DNA of 64,000 nt, from contig OY744615.1 of NCBI GenBank assembly GCA_963556255.1, positions 6,879,217-6,943,216 of the forward strand. The letters run 5' to 3'. A program made the position numbers and the translations under genes. The notes under the pieces are model-generated. The model did not search any database, was not told where the DNA came from, and saw only the letters and a list, made by a program, of their open reading frames with translations. Of the stretch, positions 45,905-60,900 are shown piece by piece; position 1 is the first letter of the stretch, and every line of letters starts with the position of its first letter. Source of the stretch: Allolobophora icterica (lineage: Eukaryota; Annelida; Clitellata; Crassiclitellata; Lumbricidae).

Positions 45905-48900
45905 ATGAGCATTGGTGATCGTCGTGAAACGGTGAGCTCTCATTAAAATAGTCGCCAGCCAATCGCCATCGTCCGAAAGACACAAGGGCACTATATATAG
46001 TGAGAATTAAGTTTCGGAACAACTGAAGTAAGTAAGTTGACGTTTCTCAAAAAACCTCAGCAAGTACACGGACCGATGTAGGTACGTACGTACGTGCGTA
46101 CGTTCGCTTTGCACAGAGAACAACAGTCTAAGAAACAGGCCAACTAGGTGTCTGAATACGACGTTAATCTTATCGTGGACAATTTACTATGTAAAAAAGT
46201 AAGTTCGACTCGCGCCGTCGTATAGTAGCGGTTGGTTGCCCTCCGCCTTCTCCAGGCTTGGGACTGGCACCTCAAGTGGTCGCCGAGGCCTTGCGATCGC
46301 ACTGTAGCGCAACACCGAGAGAGACGTAACGATTTTCGTGTCGATGATCATTGGTGATCGTCGTGAAACGGTGAGCTCTCATTAAAATAGACGCCAGCCA
46401 ATCGCCATCGTCCGAAAGACACAAGGGCACTATATATAGTGCGAATTAAGTTTCGGAAAAACTGAAGTAAGTAAGTTGACGTTTCTCAAAAAACCTTAGT
46501 AAGTACACGGACCGAAGTAGGTATGTACGTACGTACGTTCGCTTTGCACAGAGAACAACAGTCTAAGAAACAGGACAATTAGGGGTCTGAATACGACGTT
46601 AATCTTGGCGTGGCCAAACGCTCTCTTGCAATTTACTATGTAAAAATGTAAGTTCGACTCGCGCCGTCGTATAGTAGCGGTTGGGTGCCCTCCGCCTTCT
46701 CCAGGCTTGGGACTGGCACCTCAGGTGGTCGCCGAGGCCTTGCGACCGCACTGTAGCGCAACACCGAGAGAGACGTACACGATTTTCGTGTCGATGAGCA
46801 TTGGTGATCGTCGTGAAACGGTGAGCTCTCATTAAAATAACGCCAGCCAATCGCCATCGTCCGAAAGACACAAGGGCACTATATATAGTGCGAATTAAGT
46901 TTCGGAAAAACTGAAGTAAGTAAGTTGACGTTTCTCAAAAAAGCTCAGTAAGTACACGGACCGAAGAAGTTATGTACGTACGTACGTACGTTCGCTTTGC
47001 ACAGAGAACAACAGTCTAAGAAACAGGCCAATTAGGGGTCTGAATACGACGTTAATCTTAGTGTGGCCAAACGCTCTCTTACAATTTACTATGTAAAAAA
47101 GTAAGTTCGACTCGTGCCGTCGTATAGTAGCGGTTGGGTGCCCTCCGCCTTCTCCAGGCTTGGGACTGGCACCGCAGGTGGTCGCCGAGGCCTTGCGACC
47201 GCACTGAAGCGCAACACCGAGAGAGACGTACACGATTTTCGTGTCGATGATCATTGGTGATCGTCGTGAAACGGTGAGCTCTTATTAAAATAGACGCCAG
47301 CCAATCGCCATCGTCCGAAAGACACAAGGGCACTATATATAGTGCGAATTAGGCTTCGGAAAAACTGAAGTAAGTAAGTTGACGTTTCTCAAAAAAGCTC
47401 AGTAAGTACACGGGCCCGAAGTAGGTATGTACGTACGTACGTTCGCTTTGCACAGAGAACAACAGTCTAAGAAACAGGCCAATTAGGGGTCTGAATACGA
47501 CGTTAATCTTAGCGTGGCCAAACGCTCTTTCGCAATTTACAATGTAAAAATGTAAGTTCGACTCGCGCCGCCGTATAGTAGCGGTTGGGTGCCCGACGCC
47601 TTCTCCAGGCTTGGGACTGGCACCTCAGGTGGTCGCCGAGGCCTTGCGACCGCACTGTAGCGCAACACCGAGAGAGACGTACACGATTTTCGTGTCGATG
47701 AGCATTGGTGATCGTCGTGAAACGGTGAGCTCTCATTAAAATAGACGCCAGCCAATCGCCATCGTCCGAAAGACACAAGGGCACTATATATAGTGCGAAT
47801 TAGGTTTCGGAAAATGTGAAGTAAGTAAGTTGACGTTTCTCAAAAAGCCTCAGTAAGTACACGGACCGAAGTAGGTATGTACAGTACGTTCGCTTTGCAC
47901 AGAGAACAACAGTATAAGAAACAGGACCAATCAGGGGTCTGAATACGACGTTAATCTTAGCGTGGCCAAACGCTCTCTTGCAATTTACTATGTAAAAAAG
48001 TAAGTTCGACTCGCGCCGTCGTATAGTAGCGGTTGGTTGCCCTCCGCCTTCTCCAGGCTTGGGACTGGCACCGCAGGTGGTCGCCGAGGCCTTGCGACCG
48101 CACTGTAGCGCAACACCGAGAGAGACGTACACGATTTTCGTGTCGATGAGCATTGGTGATCGTCGTGAAACGGTGAGCTCTCATTAAAATAGACGCCAGC
48201 CAATCGCCATCGTCCGAAAGACACAAGGGCACTATATATAGTGCGAATTAAGTTTCGGAAAAACTGAAGTAAGTAAGTTGACGTTTATCAAAAAAGCTCA
48301 GTAAGTACACGGACCGAAGTAGGTATGTACGTACGTACGTTCGCTTTGCACAGAGAACAACAGTGTAAGAAACGGGCCAATTAGGTGTCTGAATACGACG
48401 TTAATCTTAGCGTGGCCAAACGCTCTCCTGTAATTTACTATGTAAAAAGTAAGTTCGACTCGCGCCGTCGTATAGTAGCGGTTGCGTGCCCTCCGCCTTC
48501 TCCAGGCTTGGGACTGGCACCTCAGGTGGTCGCCGAGGCCTTGCGACCGTACTGTAGCGCAACACCGAGAGAGACGTACACGATTTTCGTGTCGATGAGC
48601 ATTGGTGATCGTCGTGAAACGGTGAGCTCTCATTAAAATAGACGCCAGCCAATCGCCATCGTCCGAAAGACACAAGGGCACTATATATAGTGCGAATTAA
48701 GTTTCGGAAAAACTGAAGTAAGTAAGTTGACGTTTCTCAAAAAAGCTCAGTAAGTACACGGACCGAAGTAGGTATGTACGTACGTACGTTCGCTTTGCAC
48801 AGAGAACAACAGTGTAAGAAACGGGCCAATTAGGTGTCTGATTACGACGTTAATCTTAGCGTGGCCAAACGCTCTCTTGTAATTTACTATGTAAAAAGTA

Positions 48901-51900
48901 AGTTCGACTCGCGCCGTCGTATAGTAGCGGTTGCGTGCCCTCCGCCTTCTCCAGGCTTGGGACTGGCACCTCAGGTGGTCGCCGAGGCCTTGCGACCGCA
49001 CTGTAGCGCAACACCGAGAGAGATATACACGATTTTCGTGTCGATGAGCATTGGTGATCGTCGTGAAACGGTGAGCTCTCATTAAAATAGACGCCAGCCA
49101 ATCGCCATCGTCCGAAAGACACAAGGGCACTATATATAGTGCGAATTAAGTTTCGGAAAAACCGAAGTAAGATGACGTTACTCAAAAAACCTCAGTAAGT
49201 ACACGGACCGAAGAAGTTATGTACGTACGTACGTTCGCATTGCACAGAGAACAACAGTCTAAGAAACGGACCAACTAGGTGTCTGAATACGACGTTAATC
49301 TTAGCGTGGCTTGCAATTTACTATGTAAAAAAGTAAGTTCGACTCGCGCCGTCGTATAGTAGCGGTTGGTTGCCCTCCGCCTTCTCCAGGCTTGGGACTG
49401 GCACCGCAGGTGGTCGCCGAGGCCTTGCGACCGCACTGTAGCGCAACACCGAGAGAGGCGTACACGATTTTCGTGTCGATGAGCATTGGTGATCGTCGTG
49501 AAACGGTGAGCTCTCATTAAAATAGACGCCAGCCAATCGCCATCGTCCGAAAGACACAAGGGCACTATATATAGTGCGAATTAGGTTTCGGAAAAACTGA
49601 AGTAAGTAAGTTGACGTTTCTCAAAAAAGCTCAGTAAGTACACGGACCGAAGTAGGTATGTACGTACGTACGTTCGCTTTGCACAGAGTGACAGAGAACA
49701 ACAGTCTAAGAAACAGGCCAATTGGGGGTCTGAATACGACGTTAATCTTAGCGTGGCCAAACGCTCTCTTGCAATTTACAATGTAAAAATGTAAGTTCGA
49801 CTCGCGCCGTCGAATGGTAGCGCTTGGGTGCCCTCCGCCTTCTCCAGGCTTGGGACTGGCACCTCAGGTGGTCGCCGAGGCCTTGCGACCGCACTGAAGC
49901 GCAACACCGAGAGAGACGTACACGATTTTCGTGTCGATGAGCATTGGTGATCGTCGTGAAACGGTGAGCTCTCATTAATTTAAAATAGACGCCAGCCAAT
50001 CGCCATCGTCCGAAAGACACAAGGGCACTATATATAGTGCGAATTAAGTTTCGGAAAAAAGTGAAGTAAGTTGACGCTTCTCAAAAAACCTCAGTAAGTA
50101 CACGGACCGAAGTAGGTAAGTACGTACGTACGTTCGCTTTGCACAGAGAACAACAGTCTAAGAAACAGGTCAATTAGGGGTCTGAATACGACGTTAATCT
50201 TGGCGTGGCCAAACGCTCTCTTGCAATTTACTATGTAAAAAAGTAAGTTCGACTCGCGCCGTCGTATAGTAGCGGTTGGGTGCCCTCCGCCTTCTCCAGG
50301 CTTGGGACTGGCACCTCAGGTGGTCGCCGAGGCCTTGCGACCGCACTGTAGCGCAACACCGAGAGAGACGTACACGATTTTCGTGTCGATGAGCATTGGT
50401 GATCGTCGTGAAACGGTGAGCTCTCATTAAAATAGACGCCAGCCAATCGCCATCGTCCGAAAGACACAAGGGCACTATATATAGTGCGAATTAAGTTTCG
50501 GAAAAACTGAAGTAAGTAAGTTGACGTTTCTCAAAAAAGCTCAGTAAGTACACGGACCGAAGTAGGTATGTACGTACGTACGTTCGCTTTGCACAGAGAA
50601 CAACAGTGTAAGAAACGGGCCAATTAGGTGTCTGATTACGACGTTAATCTTAGCGTGGCCAAACGCTCTCTTGTAATTTACTATGTAAAAAGTAAGTTCG
50701 ACTCGCGCCGTCGTATAGTAGCGGTTGCGTGCCCTCCGCCTTCTCCAGGCTTGGGACTGGCACCTCAGGTGGTCGCCGAGGCCTTGCGACCGCACTGTAG
50801 CGCAACACCGAGAGAGATATACACGATTTTCGTGTCGATGAGCATTGGTGATCGTCGTGAAACGGTGAGCTCTCATTAAAATAGACGCCAGCCAATCGCC
50901 ATCGTCCGAAAGACACAAGGGCACTATATATAGTGCGAATTAAGTTTCGGAAAAACCGAAGTAAGATGACGTTACTCAAAAAACCTCAGTAAGTACACGG
51001 ACCGAAGAAGTTATGTACGTACGTACGTTCGCATTGCACAGAGAACAACAGTCTAAGAAACGGACCAACTAGGTGTCTGAATACGACGTTAATCTTAGCG
51101 TGGCTTGCAATTTACTATGTAAAAAAGTAAGTTCGACTCGCGCCGTCGTATAGTAGCGGTTGGTTGCCCTCCGCCTTCTCCAGGCTTGGGACTGGCACCG
51201 CAGGTGGTCGCCGAGGCCTTGCGACCGCACTGTAGCGCAACACCGAGAGAGGCGTACACGATTTTCGTGTCGATGAGCATTGGTGATCGTCGTGAAACGG
51301 TGAGCTCTCATTAAAATAGACGCCAGCCAATCGCCATCGTCCGAAAGACACAAGGGCACTATATATAGTGCGAATTAGGTTTCGGAAAAACTGAAGTAAG
51401 TAAGTTGACGTTTCTCAAAAAAGCTCAGTAAGTACACGGACCGAAGTAGGTATGTACGTACGTACGTTCGCTTTGCACAGAGAACAACAGTCTAAGAAAC
51501 AGGCCAATTGGGGGTCTGAATACGACGTTAATCTTAGCGTGGCCAAACGCTCTCTTGCAATTTACAATGTAAAAATGTAAGTTCGACTCGCGCCGTCGAA
51601 TGGTAGCGGTTGGGTGCCCTCCGCCTTCTCCAGGCTTGGGACTGGCACCTCAGGTGGTCGCCGAGGCCTTGCGACCGCACTGAAGCGCAACACCGAGAGA
51701 GACGAACACGATTTTCGTGTCGATGAGCATTGGTGATCGTCGTGAAACGGTGAGCTCTCATTAATTTAAAATAGACGCCAGCCAATCGCCATCGTCCGAA
51801 AGACACAAGGGCACTATATATAGTGCGAATTAAGTTTCGGAAAAAAGTGAAGTAAGTTGACGCTTCTCAAAAAACCTCAGTAAGTACACGGACCGAAGTA

Positions 51901-54900
51901 GGTAAGTACGTACGTACGTTCGCTTTGCACAGAGAACAACAGTCTAAGAAACAGGTCAATTAGGGGTCTGAATACGACGTTAATCTTGGCGTGGCCAAAC
52001 GCTCTCTTGCAATTTACTATGTCAAAAAGTAAGTTCGACTCGCGCCGTCGTATAGTAGCGGTTGGGTGCCCTCCGCCTTCTCCAGGCTTGGGACTGGCAC
52101 CTCAGGTGGTCGCCGAGGCCTTGCGACCGCACTGTAGCGCAACACCGAGAGAGACGTACACGATTTTCGTGTCGATGAGCATTGGTGATCGTCGTGAAAC
52201 GGTGAGCTCTCATTAAAATAGACGCCAGCCAATCGCCATCGTCCGAAAGACACAAGGGCACTATATATAGTGCGAATTAAGTTTCAGAAAAACTGAGGTA
52301 GGGAAGTTGACGTTTCTCAAAAACCTCAGTAAGTACACGGACCGAAGTAGATATGTACGTACGTACGTTCGCTTTGTAAAGAGAACAACAGTCTAAGAAA
52401 CGGGCCAATCAGGGGTCTGAATACGACGTTAATCTTAGCGTGGCCAAACGCTCTCTTGAAATTTACTATGTAAAAAGTAAGTTCGACTCGCGCCGTCATA
52501 TAGTAGCGGTTGGGTGCCCTCCGCCTTCTCCAGGCTTGGGACTGGCACCTCAGGTGGTCGCCGAGGCCTTGCGGCCGCACTGTAGCGCAACACCGAGAGA
52601 GACGTACACGATTTTCGTGTCGATGAGCATTGGTGATCGTCGTGAAACGGTGAGCTCTCATTAAAATAGACGCCAGCCAATCGCCATCGTCCGAAAGACA
52701 CAAGGGCACTATATATAGTGCGAATTAAGTTTCGGAAAAACTGAAGTAAGTAAGTTGACGTTTCTCAAAAAAGCTCAGTAAGTACACGGACCGAAGTAGG
52801 TATGTACGTACGTACGTTCGCTTTGCACAGAGAACAACAGTGTAAGAAACGGGACAATTAGGTGTCTGATTACGACGTTAATCTTAGCGTGGCCAAACGC
52901 TCTCTTGTAATTTACTATGTCAAAAAGTAAGTTCGACTCGCGCCGTCGTATAGTAGCGGTTGGTTGTCCTCCGCCTTCTCCAGGCTTGGGACTGGCACCG
53001 CAGGTGGTCGCCGAGGCCTTGCGACCGTACTGAAGCGCAACACCGAGAGAGACGTACACGATTTTCGTGTCGATGAGCATTGGTGATCGTCGTGAAACGG
53101 TGAGCTCTCATTAAAATAGACGCCAGCCAATCGCCATCGTCCGAAAGACACAAGGGCACTATATATAGTGCGAATTAGGTTTCGGAAAAACTGAAGTTAG
53201 TTGACGTTTCTCAAAAAACCTCAGTAAATACACGGACCGAAGTAGGTATGTACGTACGTACGTACGTTCGCTTTGCACAGAGAACAACAGTCTAAGAAAC
53301 GGGCCAATTAGGTGTCTGAATACAACGTTAATCTTAGCGTGGCCAAACGCTCTCTTGCAATTTACTGTGTAAAAAAGTAAGTTCGACTCGCGCCGTCGTA
53401 TAGTAGCGGTTGGGTGCCCTCCGCCTTCTCCAGGCTTGGGACTGGCACCTCAGGTGGTCGCCGAGGCCTTGCGACCGCACTGTAGCGCAACACCGAGAGA
53501 GACGTACACGATTTTCGTGTCGATGAGCATTGGTGATCGTCGTGAAACGGTGAACTCTCATTAAAATAGACGCCAGCCAATCGCCATCGTCCGAAAGACA
53601 CAAGGGCACTATATATAGTGCGAATTAAGTTTCGGAAAAACTGAAGTAAGTTGACGCTTCTCAAAAAACCTCAGTAAGTACACGGACCGAAGTAGGTATG
53701 TACGTACGTACGTTCGCTTTGCACAGAGAACAACAGTCTAAGAAACAGGTGAATTAGGGGGTCTGAATACGACGTTAATCTTGGCGTGGACAAACGCTCT
53801 CTTGCAATTTACTATGTCAAAAAGTAAGTTCGACTCGCGCCGTCGTATAGTAGCGGTTGGGTGCCCTCCGCCTTCTCCAGGCTTGGGACTGGCACCTCAG
53901 GTGGTCGCCGAGGCCTTGCGACCGCACTGAAGCGCAACACCGAGAGAGACGTACACGATTTTCGTGTCGATGAGCATTGGTGATCGTCGTGAAACGGTGA
54001 GCTCTCATTAAAATAGACGCCAGCCAATCGCCATCGTCCGAAAGACACAAGGGCACTATATATAGTGCGAATTAAGTTTCAGAAAAACTGAGGTAGGGAA
54101 GTTGACGTTTCTCAAAAACCTCAGTAAGTACACGGACCGAAGTAGATATGTACGTACGTACGTTCGCTTTGCAAAGAGAACAACAGTCTAAGAAACGGGC
54201 CAATCAGGGGTCTGAATACGACGTTAATCTTAGCGTGGCCAAACGCTCTCTTGCAATTTACTATGTATAAAAGTAAGTTCGACTCCCGCCGTCGCATAGC
54301 AGCGGTTGGTTGCACTCCGCCTTCTCCAGGCTTGGGACTGGCACCTCAGGTGGTCGCCGAGGCCTTGCGACCGCACTGTAGCGCAACACCGAGAGAGACG
54401 TACACGATTTTCGTGTCGATGAGCATTGGTGATCGTCGTGAAACGGTGAACTCTCATTAAAATAGACGCCAGCCAATCGCCATCGTCCGAAAGACACACC
54501 GGCACTATATATAGTGCGAATTAAGTTTCGCAAAAATTGAAGTAAGTAAGCTGACGTTTCTCAAAAAAGCTCAGTAAGTACACGGACCGAAGAAGGAATG
54601 TACGTACGTACGTACGTACGTTCGCTTTGCACAGAGAACAACAGTCTAAGAAACAGGCCAATTAGGGGTCTGAATACGACGTTAATCTTAGCGTGGCCAA
54701 ACGCTCTCTTGCAATTTAGAATGTAAAAATGTAAGTTCGACTCGCGCCGTCGTATAGTAGCGGTTGGGTGCCCTCCGCCTTCTCCAGGCTTGGGACTGGC
54801 ACCTCAGGTGGTCGCGAAGGCCTTGCGACCGCACTGTAGCGCAACACCGAGAGAGACGTACACGAGTTTCGTGTCGATGAGCATTGGTGATCGTCGTGAA

Positions 54901-57900
54901 ACGGTGAACTCTCATTAAAATAGACGCCAGCCAATCGCCATCGTCCGAAAGACACAAGGGCACTATATACAGTGCGAAGTAAGTTTCGGAAAAACTGAAG
55001 TAAGATGACGTTACTCAAAAAACCTCAGTAAGTACACGGACCGAAGAAGTTATGTACGTACGTACGTACGTTCGCTTTGCACAGAGAACAACAGTCTAAG
55101 AAACGGGCCAATTAGGTGTCTGAATACGACGTTAATCTTAGCGTGGCCAAACGCTCTCTTGCAATTTACTGTGTAAAAAAGTAATTTCGACTCGCGCCGT
55201 CGTATAGTAGCGGTTGGGTGCCCTCCGCCTTCTCCAGGCTTGGGACTGGCACCTCAGGTGGTCGCCGAGGCCTTGCGACCGCACTGTAGCGCAACACCGA
55301 GAGAGACGTACACGATTTTCGTGTCGATGAGCATTGGTGATCGTCGTGAAACGGTGAACTCTCATTAAAATAGACGCCAGCCAATCGCCATCGTCCGAAA
55401 GACACAAGGGCACTATATATAGTGCGAATTAAGTTTCGGAAAAACTGAAGTAAGTTGACGCTTCTCAAAAAACCTCAGTAAGTACACGGACCGAAGTAGG
55501 TATGTACGTACGTACGTTCGCTTTGCACAGAGAACAACAGTCTAAGAAACAGGTGAATTAGGGGTCTGAATACGACGTTAATCTTGGCGTGGACAAACGC
55601 TCTCTTGCAATTTACTATGTCAAAAAGTAAGTTCGACTCGCGCCGTCGTATAGTAGCGGTTGGGTGCCCTCCGCCTTCTCCAGTAGAGAACAACAGTCTA
55701 AGAAACGGGCCAATCAGGGGTCTGAATACGACGTTAATCTTAGCGTGGCCAAACGCTCTCTTGCAATTTACTATGTATAAAAGTAAGTTCGACTCCCGCC
55801 GTCGCATAGCAGCGGTTGGTTGCACTCCGCCTTCTCCAGGCTTGGGACTGGCACCTCAGGTGGTCGCCGAGGCCTTGCGACCGCACTGTAGCGCAACACC
55901 GAGAGAGACGTACACGATTTTCGTGTCGTTGAGCATTGGTGATCGTCGTGAAACGGTGAACTCTCATTAAAATAGACGCCAGCCAATCGCCATCGTCCGA
56001 AAGACACAAGGGCACTATATACAGTGCGAATTAAGTTTCGGAAAAACTGAAGTAAGATGACGTTACTCAAAAAACCTCAGTAAGTACACGGACCGAAGAA
56101 GTTATGTACGTACGTACGTACGTACGTTCGCTTTGCACAGAGAACAACAGTCTAACAAACAGGCCAATTAGGCGTCTGAATACGACGTTAATCTTAGCGT
56201 GGCTTGCAATTTACTATGTAAAAAAATAAGTTCGAGTCGCTCCGTCGTATAGTAGCGGTAGGTTGCCCTCCGCCTTCTCCAGGCTTGGGACTGGCACCGC
56301 AGGTGGTCGCCAGCCAATCGCCATCGTCCGAAAGACACAAGGGCACTAGATATAGTGCGATATAGGTTTCGGAAAAACTGAAGTAAGTTGACGTTTCTCA
56401 AAAAACCACAGTAAGTACACGGACCGAAGTAGATATGTACGTACGTACGTTCGCTTTGCACAGAGAACAACAGTCTAAGAAACAGGCCAATTAGGGGTCT
56501 GAATACGACGTTAATCTTGGCGTGGACAAACGCTCTCGCAATTTACTATGTCAAAAAGTAAGTTCGACTCGCGCCGTCGTATAGTAGCGGTTGGGTGCCC
56601 TCCGCCTTCTCCAGGCTTGGGACTGGCACCTCAGGTGGTCGCCGAGGCCTTGCGACCGCTCTGTAGCGCAACACCGAGAGAGACGTACACGATTTTCGTG
56701 TCGATGAGCATTGGTGATCGTCGTGAAACGGTGAACTCTCATTAAAATAGACGCCAGCCAATCGCCATCGTCCGAAAGACACAAGGGCACTATATACAGT
56801 GCGAATTAAGTTTCGGAAAAACTGAAGTAAGATGACGTTACTCAAAAAACCTCAGTAAGTACACGGACCGAAGAAGTTATCTACGTACGTACGCACGTAC
56901 GTTCGCTTTGCACAGAGAACAACAGTCTAAGAAACGGGCCAACTAGGTGTCTGAATACGACGTTAATCTTAGCGTGGCCAAATGCTCTCTTGCAATTTAC
57001 TATGTAAAAAAGTAAGTTCGACTCCCGCCGTCGTATGGTAGCGGTTGGGTGCCCTCCGCCTTCTCCAGGCTTGGGACTGGCACCTCAGGTGGTCGCCGAG
57101 GCCTTGCGACCGCACTGTAGCGCAACAACGAGAGAGACGTACACGATTTTCGTGTCGATGATCATTGGTGATCGTCGTGAAACGGTGAGCTCTCATTAAA
57201 ATAGACGCCAGCCAATCGCCATCGTCTGAAAGACACAAGGGCACTATATAGAGTGCGAATTAAGTTTCAGAAAAAGTGAAGTAAGTAAGTTGACGTTTCT
57301 CAAAAAAGCTCAGTAAGTACACGGACCGAAGTAGGTATGTACGTACGTACGTTCGCTTTGCACAGAGAACAACAGTGTAAGAAACGGGGCAATTAGGTGT
57401 CTGAATACGACGTTAATCTTAGCGTTGCCAAACGCTCTCTTGCAATTTACTGTGTAAAAAAGTAAGTTCGACTCGCGCCGTCGTATAGTAGCGGTTGGTT
57501 GCCCTCCGCCTTCTCCAGGCTTGGGACTGGCACCTCAGGTGGTCGCCGAGGCCTTGCGACCGCACTGTAGCGCAACACCGAGAGAGACGTACACGATTTT
57601 CGTGTCGATGAGCATTGGTGATCGTCGTGAAACGGTGAACTCTCATTAAAATAGACGCCAGCCAATCGCCATCGTCCGAAAGACCAAGGGCACTATATAT
57701 AGTGCGAATTAAGTTTCAGAAGAACTGAGGTAGGGAAGTTGACGTTTCTCAAAAACCTCAGTAAGTACACGGACCGAAGTAGATATGTACGTACGTACGT
57801 TCGCTTTGCACAGAGAACAACAGTCTAAGAAACCGGGCAATCAGGGGTCTGAATACGACGTTAATCTTAGCGTGGCCAAATGCTCTCTTGCAATTTACTA

Positions 57901-60900
57901 TGTATAAAAGTAAGTTCGACTCCCGCCGTCGCATAGTAGCGGTTGGTTGCACTCCGCCTTCTCCAGGCTTGGGACTGGCACCTCAGGTGGTCGCCGAGGC
58001 CTTGCGATTTTCGTGTCGATGAGCATTGGTGATCGTCGTGAAACGGTGACCTCTCATTAAAATAGACGCCAGCCAATCGCCATCGTCCGAAAGACACACG
58101 GGCACTATATATAGTGCGAATTAAGTTTCGGAAAAACTGAAGTAAGTAAGCTGACGTTTCTAAAAAAACCTCAGTAAGTACACGGACCGAAGAAGGTATG
58201 TACCTACCTTTGCACAGAGAACAACAGTCTAAGAAACAGGCCAATTAGGGGTCTGAATACGACGTTAATCTTAGCGTGGCCAAACGCACTCTTGTAATTT
58301 ACTATGTAAAAAGTAAGTTCGACTCGCGCCGTCGTATAGTAGCGGTTGCGTGCCCTCCGCCTTCTCCAGGCTTGGGACTGGCACCTCAGGTGGTCGCCGA
58401 GGCCTTGCGACCGCACTGTAGCGCAACACCGAGAGAGACGTACACGATTTTCGTGTCGATGAGCATTGGTGATCGTCGTGAAACGGTGAGCTCTCATTAA
58501 AATAGACGCCAGCCAATCGCCATCGTCCGGAAGACACAAGGGCACTATATACAGTGCGAATTAAGTTTCGGAAAAACTGAAGTAAGTTGACGTTCCTCAA
58601 AAAACCTCAGTAAGTACACGGACCGAAGTAGGTATGTACGTACGAACGTACGTTCGCTTTGCACAGAGAACAACAGTGTAAGAAACGGGCCAATTAGGTG
58701 TCTGAATACAACGTTAATCTTAGCGTGGCCAAACGCTCTCTTGCAATTTACTGTGTAAAAAAGTAAGTTCGACTCGCGCCGTCGTATAGTAGCGGTTGGT
58801 TGCCCTCCGCCTTCTCCAGGCTTGGGACTGGCACCTCAGGTGGTCGCCGAGGCCTTGCGACCGCACTGTAGCGCAACACCGAGAGAGACGTACACGATTT
58901 TCGTGTCGATGAGCATTGGTGATCGTCGTGAAACGGTGAACTCTCATTAAAATAGACGCCAGCCAATCGCCATCGTCCGAAAGACACAAGGGCACTATAT
59001 ATAGTGCGAATTAAGTTTCGGAAAAACTGAAGTAAGTTGACGCTTCTCCAAAAACCTCAGTAAGTACACGGACCGAAGTAGGTATGTACGTACGTACGTT
59101 CGCTTTGCACAGAGAACAACAGTCTAAGAAACAGGTGAATTAGGGGGTCTGAATACGACGTTAATCTTGGCGTGGCCAAACGCTCTCTTGCAATTTACTA
59201 TGTCAAAAAGTAAGTTCGACTCGCGCCGTCGTATAGTAGCGGTTGGGTGCCCTCCGCCTTCTCCAGGCGTGGGAGTGGCACCTCAGGTGGTCGCCGAGGC
59301 CTTGCGACCGCACTGTAGCGCAACACCGAGAGAGACGTACACGATTTTCGTGTCGATGAGCATTGGTGATCGTCGTGAAACGGTGAGCTCTCATTAAAAT
59401 AGACGCCAGCCAATCGCCATCGTCCGAAAGACACAAGGGCACTATATATAGTGCGAATTAAGTTTCGGAAAAACTGAAGTAAGTAAGCTGACGTTTCTAA
59501 AAAAACCTCAGTAAGTACACGGACCGAAGAAGGTATGTACGTACGTACGTACGTACGTTCGCTTTGCACAGAGAACAACAGTCTAAGAAACAGGCCAATT
59601 AGGGGTCTGAATACGACGTTAATCTTAGCGTGGCCAAACGCTCTCTTGCAATTTACAATGTAAAAATGTAAGTTCGACTCGCGCCGTCGTATAGTAGCGG
59701 TTGGGTGCCCTCAGCCTGCTCCAGACTGGCACCTCAGTTGGTCGCCGAGGCCTTGCGACCGCACTGGAGCGCAACACCGAGAGAGACGTACACGATTTTC
59801 GTGTCGATGAGCATTGGTGATCGTCGTGAAACGGTGAGCTCTCATTAATTTAAAATAGACGCCAGCCAATCGCCATCGTCCGAAAGACACAAGGGCACTA
59901 TATATAGTGCGAATTAAGTTTCGGAAAAACTGAAGTAAGTTGACGCTTCTCAAAAAACCTCAGTAAGTACACGGACCGAAGTAGGTATGTACGTACGTAC
60001 GTTCGCTTTGCACAGAGAACAACAGTCTAAGAAACAGGCCAATTAGGGGTCTGAATACGACGTTAATCTTGGCGTGGACAAACGCTCTCTTGCAATTTAC
60101 TATGTCAAAAAGTAAGTTCGACTCGCGCCGTCGTATAGTAGCGGTTGGGTGCCCTCCGCCTTCTCCAGGCTTGGGACTGGTACCTCAGGTGGTCGCCGAG
60201 GCCTTGCGACCGCACTGTTGCGCAACACCGATAGAGACGTACACGATTTTCGTGTCGATGAGCATTGGTGATCGTCGTGAAACGGTGAACTCTCATTAAA
60301 ATAGACGCCAGCCAATCGCCATCGTCCGAAAGACACAAGGGCACTATATACAGTGCGAATTAAGTTTCGGAAAAACTGAAGTAAGATGACGTTACTCAAA
60401 AAACCTCAGTAAGTACACGGACCGAAGAAGTTATGTACGTACGTACGCACGTACGTTCGCTTTGCACAGAGAACAACAGTCTAAGAAACGGGCCAACTAG
60501 GTGTCTGAATACGACGTTAATCTTAGCGTGGCCAAATGCTCTCTTGCAATTTACTATGTAAAAAAGTAAGTTCGACTCCCGCCGTCGTATGGTAGCGGTT
60601 GGGTGCCCTCCGCCTTCTCCAGGCTTGGGACTGGCACCTCAGGTGGTCGCCGAGGCCTTGCGACCGCACTGTAGCGCAACAACGAGAGAGACGTACACGA
60701 TTTTCGTGTCGATGATCATTGGTGATCGTCGTGAAACGGTGAGCTCTCATTAAAATAGACGCCAGCCAATCGCCATCGTCCGAAAGACACAAGGGCACTA
60801 TATAGAGTGCGAATTAAGTTTCAGAAAAACTGAGGTAGGGAAGTTGACGTTTCTCAAAAACCTCAGTAAGTACACGGACCGAAGTAGATATGTACGTACG

